Shown here: positions 43,738 to 55,251 of the stretch, piece by piece
Numbering within the stretch: position 1 is the first letter of the stretch
Layout: the number at the start of each line of letters is the position of its first letter
Source: Jaltomata sinuosa
Lineage: Eukaryota > Streptophyta > Magnoliopsida > Solanales > Solanaceae
Assembly: GCA_003996215.1 (NCBI GenBank)
Contig: QJPP01007526.1
Span: 1,736,001-1,800,000 of the forward strand
Direction of reading: 5' to 3'
Length of the DNA stretch: 64,000 bases
Program-made: the position numbers and the translations under genes
Notes under the pieces: model-generated
Seen by the model: the letters and a program-made list of their open reading frames with translations, nothing else
The model's database searches: none
Told to the model about the DNA's origin: nothing

Positions 43738-45130
43738 GTATTCCCCAAACTCTTGTTTTCTACCAAAATCATGTCTAAATTCGTGTAAGGAAGTAAGAGA
43801 ACAAGTAGATACGATTCTTACCTGAAAATTTCAACGTCGGGAGTGGGGTGATTAGGAGAGAAAGTGGTATTTTTGTAAGAAATATGGGGAGGAGGAATTA
43901 TGGCTGAAGGAACGCGGAAAAAGTGGATTCCAGGATCATCATCCAGTCAGGAACGCTTTCACTGAGCTGGAAAATGCAACTTTGCAGCTGTTTGGCGTCC
44001 AGGTAGGCTAGGTTTTTACTTGAGTAGATAGAACTGATTACACTTGTACTATTGCATAGTTGAAAAGGAGAATCCATGATTAGGCCTCCGGGCAGGGTGT
44101 CTGGCGAATTCGGTATTGGTTATGTATGAACTAGGACTGGTTTGTGTTGAATTGTGAGTTGCTAATATGTAATTGTTGGCTGTATATGTTGTCTTGATAT
44201 GGGAAAATAATAGGATTTCAGGGATTGGGATGTCAGAAAGGTTTGGGACCGGAAAATGCTTGGGGTAACTAAATGAGTAATAAAAATGGAGAAATTTCTA
44301 GATAAGGTTTCAGGCGTATGAATAGAATAATAAGGAGTGAATAAATCACCAAGGTTAAGGGGTGGTTTTCCCATGTTGTAACTAACTTCGAAAAGGTTCG
44401 GAATCAATGTAGTTATTAAGATGTGTTAAAAAAAGGGGAAACGGGATTTGGTCTTTGGACGGGTAAGAAATTGAGTTACGTACCCAGAAAAAAGGGTAGG
44501 TGATGGTTATTGATTCATGTATGCATTGTGTGTTGTGTACTCATGTCTAAGTAATTGTGTGGTTTGCATTGCTTAGGGAAAGGTTTAAGAATATCCTAAA
44601 ATCATGTTTTCAGTTTTGTGAAATGAACTAGGTGTTTGCTTGTTGGTTTACAAGTGTTGATTATTTATTATTTGTGACTGTGGATTTATGTGACATTCAG
44701 TTGGTTCGGGTACCACGCTTGGTACGGGATATACTAACGATTGGCTCGGGTACCACGCCTAGTATGGGATATACTAACGATTGGCTTGGGTACCATGTCT
44801 GATATGGAATAATACTAACGGTTGGCTCGAGTACCACGCATGGTATGAGTTTACTTTATTGTGTTGTTGCATCTTTATTAATGGTTTCCTGAGTGGACCG
44901 AGTTGTGTTTATGATTTGTGGTTGTGCATTTTTGGTCCTTGAGAGGCCGGGTTTTTACTTTGCTTATGAGTTAGTCTTAGGTAGACTGGGTTGTATGTCT
45001 CACACTTAGGTGTTGTCTAGAGGGATCCAGGGTGGGTTTGAGATATGTAATGAGGAATAATGGTTGTTTGTTGTGGATTGTTGATCATGTTTGTGAAGTG
45101 GTTTACATGTGGTTGATAAACTAGGAGAAT
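43738..45130. repeat. Duplicate segment Y1 (partner of 53422-54814)
   Basis: 1393 bp, near-identical to the 1393-bp Y2 inside the 5.2 kb insertion. It includes four 40-bp units (GGTACCACGC...ATATACTAACGATTGG) at about 44703-44865. It is joined on its right directly to X2, which defines a tandem-duplication junction at 45130/45131. Confidence 0.85.
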
Positions 45131-46357
45131 GACTTTAAATTTGATATCCAGTCTTCTATTACCAATCTCAATAAATTCTAATTGTTAGATTCTGTAAGGT
45201 CTCACAAATTTTTTGAAGATCGTATTTAATTAATAATTTTCGTGCTTAACTATATTGATAACTGAAAAGACTTTAAAGAATATACAGACTCACACGAGAA
45301 TGAAAGATCATATAGAAAAGTGATTATATATTTATTGTGCAAATAAAAAAAAGTTCGATTGAGATAATAAGAATGAACCTAAAAATGAAATCAGACAAAA
45401 AAGAATGAAGCATATAAAAAACTATAGGAATTGGTGCTTGCATTGAAGCTCCACACCCAAAATATTCAAAGTGCTTAGAACTCAAGAGGAGAAGGCAGTC
45501 ATCCCTCTCTCTATCGTATCTACCATTTCCGGGCCTAAAATAAAAAAACAAAGGTAAATCAGAGGCGATTTAGAATTCGAGTGCAACAGGGGCACCACTA
45601 ACTTTAGTATGCAAAGTTCAGCATTGTTATATAGCTTATGCCAATTTAATTTAAGCAGTGTTGTTGTATAGTCGTATAGTCTATGCCAACTTAGTTTAAG
45701 TTGGTTGTCATCGAGATTTGAACTCAGGCCACCCACTTTCATAAAAAGCCAAAGGGGCACAACAATCACAATTGGACTTCCACTGTTGCACGTCATCATG
45801 ACAAACGTATGAATGAATGTTTGAAATTTCGTTGGTCAACTGTGTATTGGAAGCCATATGGCGTTGTAAGGTTTGGGCACAATTTTAAGGTGCATGCTAA
45901 TCGTGATCGTCTACTTCTTGGAAATCCCTACTATCAGAATCCTGCAGATGCTATCAGTATGTTTTTAGAGGTTTTCTATTCACTGGTGGGAAATACTTAT
46001 TCTCATTTTTTTCTTTGATTGAGAAAAGTACAGATCACAACTAACACTGGACCCCAGATGTTCGTGAAATGCATTTTTTTTGGGTTTCATCATTCACACC
46101 TATTTTTAAGTTAGGAATATCATGGTGAAGATGGGGTTCCTGTGGATTCAATTCATCCGTTTTTCTGAATTTGACTTATCAATATTAGTTCTAATTAAAG
46201 ATTTGTTTATTTTTTTAGATTTTGGCTTGTTAATTTGAAATTATGTAATCAAATATTGTTACCAGTTGTTTAAGAGGTCCTTTTGAAATATTATATGATA
46301 GTTCTTCAAGATATAACATATATGTATAAAGATTTTTTTTTGAGGTTAACAAGTGCA
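45131..46357. repeat. Duplicate segment X2, part upstream of the copia LTR
   Basis: Matches 41494-42919 except for a deletion of about 200 bp after TTACCAGTTG (near 46268). Bases 46353-46357 are GTGCA, the left target duplication of the copia element. Confidence 0.8.
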
Positions 46358-46782
46358 TGTTAGTAATTGTTTAAATAATATAATTAATGTTTTAATTTTA
46401 AATGTTAAATGAAAGGATGTGTTATTTGAAAGGGTGTGTCTTTAAGTGAAAGGATGTGTCTTTTATGAAAAGTCTTCAACTATTTTTATTTAAACAAATC
46501 TAACGTTACTTTGCAGAGTAACTTTTCTTTCTTCTCAACCTTTTAAAAAGAATATTCTTTCTTCCCCAAAATATTAAGTTCCAAACTTCTTGCTTTCCAA
46601 TAGGATTTCTTCACTATTTGCTTAGTGCAGAAATTTATAGGCTTGTCATATCCACTAAAATTATTTGCGTTCAATCCCACAGCAATCTTGCAGAGGAGAG
46701 GAAGCAAATATCATTTTTAGGATAGCGTTTCGTGCGTGTTTCAAGCCTCCAATCCGGTGTTTATTATTCATATTTTTCAAAA
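46358..46782 (+). repeat. 5' LTR of the copia element
   Basis: Starts TGTTAGTAATTG after GTGCA. The end is set by alignment with the 3' LTR (ATTATTCATATTTTTC). About 425 bp. Contains repeats of GAAAGGATGTGT near 46412-46465. A primer site is not clear. Confidence 0.65.
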
Positions 46783-47151
46783 ATTTAAAAACGATACCTG
46801 TCTATTCTGGCTTGGGGGCATTCGATGTTTTGTTGCGTTGAAAGTTTGGTGGTGTTTTTGAAATCTGAAGTAGAAGAATTATTATGTTCTGGTTGTTACA
46901 TAACAATGGCTATTTGTGGTGTTTATCTAAAAATGAAAAGAAAAACATACAGTCCTTTCTCTTGATTTTTTTTTTGAATTCGCTGGGTAAATTTTTTTTA
47001 AAAAAAATTTCACTCTTCAGCAGTTTAGTGTTCCTGCTGATATAATTGGGCATTTGTTCAAAATTCAATTTGTCATATTCTGTGTCCTTTAGAGTTTATG
47101 GGGTTTTCAAGAAAAATTGTGTTAGTTTGATATTTTATTTGTATTTTCACA

Positions 47152-50032
47152 ATGAATTCTAATACGATCAGACTCATGAACCAAGATTTTGTTCGTCTTG
47201 ATCGATTTGATGGTGCAAATTTTACAAGATGGAGGGACAAATTAAAATTTATGTTGACGGTTTTGATAATTTTTTATGTGCTTGATTCAAGCATTACTCC
47301 AATTTCTCCACCGAAAGATGATGATTCCGAAGAACTCACGGCACAAAGGAAGTAGAGAGAAGAAGATGAAATCATGTGTAGAAGTCACATTCTCAACACA
47401 CTTTCAAATCGTCTTTATGATCTCTACATTGTTGAACCTTCGGCAAAGAAAATCTGAAATGCCTTGAAATTCAAATACAAAGTCGAGGAGGAAGGTACCC
47501 AAAAGATTCTTGTTTCTAAGTATTTTGAGTTCAAGTTTAGTGATGATAAGTCTATTTTAATACAAGTACATGAATTACAAGTTATAGTAAATCAATTGAG
47601 GATTGCGAGAATTAATTCATGTGCCTTTTCAAGTTGGAGCAATTATAACAAAATTGTCAACATCTTGAAAAGGATATAGGAAGAAAATTCTTCATGATTC
47701 TAAAGAATTTTATTTAGAAGAAATTCAAAAATACCTTCGAATCGAAGAGGAATCAAGGGATAGAGATAAGAATGAAAATTCTTATAATGACAATAATAAG
47801 GCCAATATTTTGAATAAGCCTTCAAACAAATCCAACAAAGAAAAACAAGACAAAGGAAACTCTCTTGGTCCTAGAACGGATCAAAAGAAATTCAAGAAAT
47901 TCAAATAAGAAAATTTCTTTGTGTGTGAAAAACCTGGTCATTATGCTAGAGATTGCAGGTTTAGAAAGATCCAGAAATTAGAAGTGAATTCGACAAAAAA
48001 ATAAAGAGATTGTTGCTACTGTGAGCGAGATCTACGCCATAGAAGGTAAAGTTTCTGATTGGTGGTATGATACATGTGCTACTGTTTATGTTTCCTACGA
48101 CAAGTCCCTTTTCAAGACTTACAAAAAAAGTTATTGATGAGCAAGAGATTCAAATGGGAAATGAAGGAAGGTCCAAAGTTTTTGATAAGAGAAATATTGA
48201 ACTTGCATTTACTTCGGGCAAGATGGTTACTCTTACCAATGTCCTACATGTTTCTGATATGAATCAGAATATTATTAGTGGAGTACTTTTGGACAAATTG
48301 AACATTAAATCTGTAATGAAATTTAAAAAATTAATTTTATCTCGAAATGATGTATTTGTTGAAAAAGGCTATTCTACTGATGGAATGGTCAAGTTGTCTG
48401 TAACTGATAATTTTATTAATAATAAGAATGATGCTTCTATTTATATGTTGAATTCAATTTCTGTATGGTATTATAGATTAGCACATGTTGGCCTAAGTAC
48501 TATGAAAAGAATGGTAAAAAGTAAATTAATTTCTTGTAACTTAAGTAATTTTAAGAAATCTGAATTATGTGTTAAATCTAAATTAATTAAGAAACCTTTT
48601 AAAAGTGTTGAAAGAAACACTAACTTGTTAGATTTAGTACATTCTAACATATGTGAATTAAATGGCGTGCTAACAATAGGGGACAATAAATATTTCATAA
48701 TATTTATTGATGATAGTTCTAGATATACTTATGTATATATATTTATTGAGACACAAAGATGAGGTCTTTAGTACTTTTAAAAGTTATAAGGTTGAAGTAG
48801 AAAATTAATTAGGAAAAAGAATTAAAGTTTTAAGAAGTGATAGAGGAGGAGAATATTTTTCTAAAAAATATAATATTTTTTGTGAAGAAAATGATATTAT
48901 TCATAAATGTTGCACCTCGTACTCCTCAACAGAATGATTTAGCAGAAAGAAAAAGCAGAACTTATTTAAAAATGGTTAATGTTTTGTTGTTACATGTTGA
49001 ATTACCATTTAATTTGTGGGGAGAAGCACTTCTTGCTACATGTCATATATTTAATAGTATTCCTATGAAGAAAAAAACAGATTTCTCCATATGAATTGTG
49101 GAAGGGAAGAAAATCTAATATATGATATTTTAAATTGTGGAGGTGTCTTGCATATTGCAAGAACAGTGATTCGAATCGGATCAAGTTGGATCCTAGAGGG
49201 ATCAAGTGTGCATTTGTAGGTTATGCCTCAAATAGCAAAGTTTATAGACTTCTTAATTTAGAGTGAAATGTAATTATTAAATCTAGAGATGTGAAATTTT
49301 TTGAATATCTTTTAACATCGAGTAAAAGATTTCAATTCTCATCAATTGATGTAATCATAGAAGAAACATCTCAAAGAATTATTGAGCAATCTAGTTCACA
49401 AGAGGTTAATAATCAACCTAGTGAACAAGGAAGAAGCACCAGAGCTCGAAAGGCCAAAATACTTGGATTAGATAAGATTGACTCCCAACGTATTTCTTTT
49501 AATTTTGTTGAAGATAACAGAGATATAAATATGAGAAAAATCTCATTTATTCTTCAAGTGGAAGATGATCGTAAAACTTATAAAGAAGCTATGGCTTCTA
49601 GAGATTCAGGCTTTTGAAAAGATGCTATTAAAGATGAAATGGATTCAATAATGTCAAATCACACTTGAAAACTTGTTGACTTGCCTCCAACTTCTAAACC
49701 TATCGATTGTAAGTGGATGTTTCAAAGAAAGTACCATATTGATGGGACTTTACATACCTATAAAACTAGGTTAGTAACTAAGGGCTTTTGACAAAAAGAA
49801 GAAATTGATTATTTTGATACATATGCGCTCGTAATAAGAATCACTTTGATTAGAATTATATTTGCTTTAGCATTTATTTATGATTTACATGTTCATCAAA
49901 TAAATGTCAAAACAGCATTCTTAAATGGTGATCTCGATGGGGAGGTTTATATGGAACAACCTGAAGGGTTCGTTCTACCAAGAAATGAACATAAAGTTTG
50001 TAAGCTTATCAAATCATTGTATGGACTAAAAC
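47152..50032 (+). pseudogene. Copia gag-protease-integrase-RT, first part, broken
   Basis: Gag begins at ATG 47152 (MNQDFVRLDRFDGANF-type start) and is cut by a TAG at 47353-47355. It continues to a zinc knuckle near 47920 (FFVCEKPGHYARDC) in which the first Cys of CX2C is Phe. A protease motif follows near 48065 (YDTCATVYV), then a pre-integrase/integrase region at 48067-48762 (WYYRLAHVG, FIIFIDDSSRYTYVY). 48837-49094 has the integrase end (APRTPQQNDLAERK). 49291-49617 is a linker, and 49660-50032 is the RT start (PIDCKWMFQRKY, HQINVKTAFLNGDL). Many stops and shifts occur (for example TGA near 49616 and 49788). Reading breaks inside the RT box YGLK, where the 5.2 kb insertion sits. Confidence 0.85.
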
Positions 50033-50770
50033 TGTCACGACCCAACCTACGGGGCTGTGCGAGCGTCTACTCTATGCACCTAGATAGACGGACCCTTACC
50101 ACCCATCTAACAGGTAAATGTGGAAAAGAGAAAATAAACCATGAAATAACCTTTTTGATATACGAAAACTTTTACACCCTTGTTTCAGAAAAAACATCAT
50201 TTTGTTGAAGATTACAACCAATAGTTTTACAATTTAAATCACCCTCCCTAGGACCTAGTCTAAATAGGTACAAGAGCTACTACAAGATTTATATAGAGAA
50301 ATGTAATTGATACACAACTTCCGTCATGGAATCGAAGGACAGAAGCTGTTGCAGATCACCATCGTCATGTACCTAAGAGACATCACCAACTCTGCAACCA
50401 GACTATACCCAAAAGGGTATAGCAAGAGTAGAGTCAGTACAACCACGTGTACTGGTAGGCATCATCGGTCGACCCGAATTTACACATACCATCATATAGG
50501 AAAACAGGGTAAATTGTCAAGGTCGGTTAGATTTATTACATGCGGTTGATAAGCTAAGGATGAGACTTGTCATCTAGTTATGATGTTGGTTGTTGTTACT
50601 TGTTGAGTATGACCCTGGGAGCCATTATGGCAGTTTTTTACTAGTAGGTGGCAGTATGACGGGTGTGGTCTACATCACCAAGTAGTGGGGTTTACTCCCG
50701 GTTGTTGAGTCATAGCGGCTGACTTGGGTAAGAAAATGGTAGTCCGAGTATGGGCATAGATGTTGACAGA

Positions 50771-50782
50771 TGGTATCAGAGC
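50771..50782 (+). other. Primer binding site in the 5.2 kb insertion
   Basis: TGGTATCAGAGC, identical to that of the TRIM-like element. It suggests 50033-50768 is or derives from a 5' LTR. Confidence 0.7.
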
Positions 50783-51675
50783 CCAGGTTACCGGTCTCTC
50801 AGTACAAGAGCAAAATATCTAATAGAGTCCTACGGATTAGTGTGTTGATATCCACATCTAATCTTTGGGAAGCTATGAAGCATTCTAGGAAACGTCTCTC
50901 TTCTTTTATTCCTTTTCATTCGGTTCATTCACTTGCTTGTATGGGTTGTGTCCAATTGGTATCTCTCGATTTCAATTGGTATCTCAACAAAGTAAAGGAG
51001 GTCATTGTACTCCGGTTGCGATAAGACAAGCAAGAGAGGTTAAAAATGGGAAGGTTCCAATTGGTATCTGGCCTGAGAGGCTGTGGTGAAACCTGGATAA
51101 CCGACTATTAGTCATCCATGAATTCAAATAGCAGGAAAAATTGGGTGACTTGATTTGTGTTATGACCTGGAGTGGAAATATTGTGTATTTCTGTGTTTGT
51201 AGGACCTACTTGAATTGTGTGTACTTGGTTACCTTGGTATGAATGTTGAGTCTGCAGAGGGTCATACGTTGAAAGTAATATATCTTGGGTCTGTGCATAA
51301 CTGTTAATTGTATTGACTGAAAAATTTGTATCATATCATGAAAAAGACTTATCATTGGTTAAGATGATAAGGGGATGGAAACTGTGACTATGGGGAAACT
51401 TCGATTTCAAGATGGTAGGAACTTGGTTGGGAACCATGGGAACAAAGAAGTTATTCGTGTGTAATAACGGGAGGGTATTGTTGGGAACGATTGTCCTTTG
51501 TAAATCTTTTGTGATAGGTGATTTTTGATGCTGAGTTTTGATATGTGCATTGCCAGGAATGGTCTTGAGGGTAGTCTAAGACCATGACGAGATCGACGAG
51601 ACTAGACAATGATAATCGGGAAGGGAGAGGGATGCACTTGTTGAAAATTTCAAATTTCTGGGTTGTCACTGTCGG

Positions 51676-51790
51676 GACCTCCATAGCGGAACTACACCGC
51701 TACGGTGATCCCGCTATAGCGAGATTTTTACCGCTATGACGGTACAACTATGGTGGAGTGACAACCGCCATAGCGGAAGGGCGTGAGGCA
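51676..51790. repeat. Cluster of CCGCTATAGCGG-type palindromes, left of the minus-strand pseudogene
   Basis: Five or more variants (CATAGCGG, CCGCTACGG, CCGCTATAGCG, CCGCTATGACGG, CCGCCATAGCGG) in 115 bp. A second cluster is at 52990-53100 on the other side of the pseudogene. Confidence 0.7.
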
Positions 51791-52072
51791 GAAGCTTCAC
51801 CTTGTTTTCCCCTATTTTTCATTCACTCCCCGGGAAGTTTAAAGGCAAGAATTAAGCTATGAAGTGCTAGGTAAAATAAGGAAATCAACGATTTAGCTAA
51901 TATGATATGCATATAAGGGATATTATCTAAAACTAGCATCCATATGCGAAAATTAAAGGGGAGGAAGTAAAGGGAAATATTGTCTAACACAAGCCCCAAA
52001 ATGGGGACAAAACCCAAAAGCTCTAATGTCTGAATGTAAAAGGGGAGGGGAGGTCTTAAGCCTCATCATCGC

Positions 52073-52886
52073 TCAGGAAGGGGAACTCTTGCCTGTTCTC
52101 GGCTGACTGCTTCCTGCTTCATCCACCTTCCTCTTCTTCTTAGAGGAGACCATTTTCACCCGAACAGGATCGAAGGGGTCATCCATAGCCATCTCATGGT
52201 CAGTGTGATCCACAGGCACCCTGAATCGCTTGCATAGATCGGACACCAAACTCGCAAGATAGAGTCCCTTCCTATGACCCCGGTAGAATTCCTTTCACTG
52301 GGAGATGATTTGTTCCCCCACATTCAGGATAATTTCCTGCATAGCACAAGCAATCACCAGGGCCCGGGCATAGGTCACGTTGGTCTTCTTACCCGATCCT
52401 AGCCTCCATAGAAAATTAAGTACTAGTGACGCCCTCGGGGCTGACCCAGTAGACCTGATCCCTACATGTCGCATCCAGTAAGGTGTCCCTCAACCAAGTC
52501 ATATCCCAGAGCTGAAACTTGGCCTCGTACACTTCATTGGAGATGTGAGGCACTCCAAGCACCCTATTGATAGTCTGAGCGTCCACGGGGACGTCCACTC
52601 CTCAAATACGGGTGGTGGGGTTGGGCTCATCCCAATGGACTGTAGAAAGAATGGCATAGAACTTCCGTACCCAACCTGTTTGTGCGGAAGGAGGAGCTAC
52701 TAGAAAGGACTCCCAACCAAACTCTTGAACTCTGCGGTGGAAGGCGGCTGCTTTCCCATCCACCACTGTCATCTTGAAGCCCCTCTCATAACAAAAGCCC
52801 AGCTGGCGATAGTCCCGAAACCTTTCCTGACTAGCATCGTAAGGGAACCTCACATAGTCATACGCAGGATATTGTTCCTCGGCCAT
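52073..52886 (-). pseudogene. 'Putative plant transposon protein' family gene, broken
   Basis: Minus-strand start MAEEQYPAYDYVRFPYD at 52886. It reads RFRDYRQLGFCYERGF, then a GW.SF and VRKFYA pattern, to TGA at 52602-52604 (a CGA-type Arg codon in homologues, by inference). It continues in frame (GVDVPVDAQTINRVLGVP) to about 52420, where a 1-base shift is needed. The next frame gives NFLWRLGSGKKTNVTYARAL, a TGA near 52298, and HRKGLYLASLVSDLCKRF. It ends with a basic SSKKKRKVDE cluster, which looks like a nuclear localisation signal, and stop TGA at 52073-52075. I match it by pattern to the plant family annotated as putative plant transposon protein; its biochemical role is unknown. At least two stops and one shift. 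Confidence 0.7.
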
Positions 52887-52989
52887 TGATTAGATAACCT
52901 GCAGTGTAATGAGGGGTGGGGTTAGAACTCGTTAAAGCATAAGGGATTAAGAAAAAAAGGGAAAAAATTTCTAAGTGTCAACCTGAAGG

Positions 52990-53100
52990 GCTACTATTTT
53001 GTGGTCTTTCGATATAGCGGATGACGTCCGCCATAGCGGATATTTTTCTGCTGTAGCGGGACTGCTATAGTGGAGCCCAACTGCTATAGCGGTATTTATC
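52990..53100. repeat. Cluster of CCGCTATAGCGG-type palindromes, right of the pseudogene
   Basis: ATAGCGGATGACGTCCGCCATAG and several CTATAGCGG/CTATAGTGG variants within 110 bp. Confidence 0.7.
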
Positions 53101-53421
53101 GTCCTAGACCTCCAAGGGGTGCAACAATGGCGCCTCTTGACCCAAAATTTCATTTTTCACAAGTCAAGTTCAGATCAGTGCTTCTCAAGTATCCTATTAC
53201 AGTTTTCTACAAAAATTTGGGCATTATAACCCCTAAATTTTACCCAAATCACAACTTTTGTTCAAGAACAACCCTTCATCTTCTACCCCATTTTTGGCCA
53301 AAAATAGTGAAATCCTTACGCCCATAACGCCCCGGAGGCATTGTAAATGTAAGGGAAGCACTCATGCCTTGGGAATCCAATAAAATCCAACCTAAGGTTC
53401 AAGTTCAAAACCCACTACAAT

Positions 53422-54814
53422 GTATTCCCCAAACTCTTATTTTCTACCAAAATCATGTCTAAATTCGTGTAAGGAAGTAAGAGAACAAGTAGATACGATT
53501 CTTACCTGAAAATTTCAATGTCGGAAGTGGGGTGATTAGGAGAGAAAGTGGTATTTTTGGAAGAAATATGGGGAGGAGGAATTATGGCTGAAGGAACGCG
53601 GAAAAAGTGGATTCCAGGATCGTCATCCAGCCAGGAATGCCTTCACGGAGCTGGAAAATGCAACTTTGCAGCTGTTTGGCGTCCAGGTAGGCTAGGTTTT
53701 TACTTGAGTAGATAGAACTGATTACACTTGTACTATTGCATAGTTGAAAAGGAGAATCCATGATTAGGCCTCCGGGCAGGGTGTCTGGCGAATTCAGTAT
53801 TGGTTATGTATGAACTAGAAGTGGTTTGTGTTGAATTGTGAGTTGCTAATATGTAATTGTTGGCTATATATGTTGTCTTGATATGGGAAAATAATAGGAT
53901 TTCAGGGATTGGGATGTCAGAAAGGTTTGGGACCGGAAAATGCTTGGGGTAACTAAATGAGTAATAAAAATGGAGAAATTTCTAGATAAGGTTTCAGGCG
54001 TATGAATAGAATAATAAGGAGTGAATAAATCACCAAGGTTAAGGGTGGTTTTCCCATGTTGTAACTAACTTCGAAAAGGTTCAGAATCAATGTAGTTATT
54101 AAGATGTGTTAAAAAAAGGGGAAACGGGATTTGGTCTTTGGACGGGTAAGAAATTGAGTTACGTACCCAGAAAAAAGGGTAGGTGATGGTTATTGATTCA
54201 TGTATGCATTGTGTGTTGTGTACTCATGTCTAAGTAATTGTGTGGTTTGCATTGCTTAGGGAATGGTTTAAGAATATCCTAAAATCATGTTTTCAGTCTT
54301 GTGAAATGAACTAGGTGTTTGCTTGTTGGTTTACAAGTGTTGATTATTTATTATTTGTGACTGTGGATTTATGTGACATTCAGTTGGTTCGGGTACCACG
54401 CTTGGTACGGGATATACTAACGATTGGCTCGGGTACCACGCCTAGTATGGGATATACTAACGATTGGCTTGGGTACCATGTCTGATATGGAATAATACTA
54501 ACGGTTGGCTCGAGTACCACGCATGGTATGAGTTTACTTTATTGTGTTGTTGCATCTTTATTAATGGTTTCCTGAGTGGACCGGGTTGTGTTTATGATTT
54601 GTGGTTGTGCATTTTTGGTCCTTGAGAGGCCGGGTTTTTACTTTGCTTATGAGTTAGTCTTAGGTAGACTGGGTTGTATGTCTCACACTTAGGTGTTGTC
54701 TAGAGGGGATCCAGGGTGGGTTTGGGATATGTAATGAGGAATAATGGTTGTTTGTTGTGGATTGTTGATCATGTTTGTGAAGTGGTTTACATGTGGTTGA
54801 TAAACTAGGAGAAT
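53422..54814. repeat. Duplicate segment Y2 (partner of 43738-45130)
   Basis: Same 1393-bp sequence with few differences, including the 40-bp units at about 54385-54547. It belongs to the 5.2 kb insertion and is the parent location. Confidence 0.85.
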
Positions 54815-55246
54815 AACTGAGAGTCTGACATTGTGTGACTAGGTAGTGTTATCCTGTGAAGAGTTGTCTAGGGATCCGATAGGGGTCCGGGTACTTGTGA
54901 GTAATGCCATGGGTGTAGTGGGTCTGGAATGATAGGGACTGGGCCTCCTCTAGGTGCATAGTCATGGGGGGTTGACTAGGATAATGAAAAGGCAGTCAGG
55001 GTTGGATTTAGTGGTCGGGTTAAGACTAAGGTGACTTGGGAAGTCTAAGGCTAGTGTGACTTAGGAAGTCTAAGTTTAGTGTGAATCGAAAGACTTGAGA
55101 GGGAGGGAGTTGGCAGCGGAAGGAATAGAAAGGGTTGAGGTAAGGGGTGTGAGTAAATGATCGATTGAGATCGGGTCTGATAAGGGTTCGTCTATCTAGG
55201 TGCATAGAGTAGGCGCCCGCACGGCCTGGTAGGTTGGGTCGTGACA
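54815..55246. other. Right end of the 5.2 kb insertion
   Basis: G-rich plus strand without ORFs of interest. A small direct repeat (TGACTTGGGAAGTCTAAG / TGACTTAGGAAGTCTAAG) lies near 55031-55070. Confidence 0.5.
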
Positions 55247-55251
55247 AAAAC

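Larger units (their letters stand above)
50033..55246. mobile_element. 5.2 kb TG...CA insertion with inverted ends and a primer site, TSD AAAAC (LARD-like)
   Basis: Starts TGTCACGACCCAACCTAC and ends with the inverse, GTAGGTTGGGTCGTGACA-type. The inverted similarity runs about 66 bp with six mismatches. AAAAC flanks both sides (50028-50032 and 55247-55251). TGGTATCAGAGC, a Met-tRNA primer site, lies at 50771-50782 after TTGACA-GA. It encodes no retrotransposon protein on the plus strand, but carries a broken minus-strand gene at 52073-52886. TG/CA ends, 5-bp TSD and primer site indicate an LTR-retrotransposon derivative. The long inverted ends and lack of matching direct LTRs are abnormal, so the class is uncertain. 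Confidence 0.7.

Noticed and set aside
47152..47355. Short gag ORF as a free-standing gene
   Set aside because: It is the start of the copia polyprotein cut by a stop; homology continues in the following frames.
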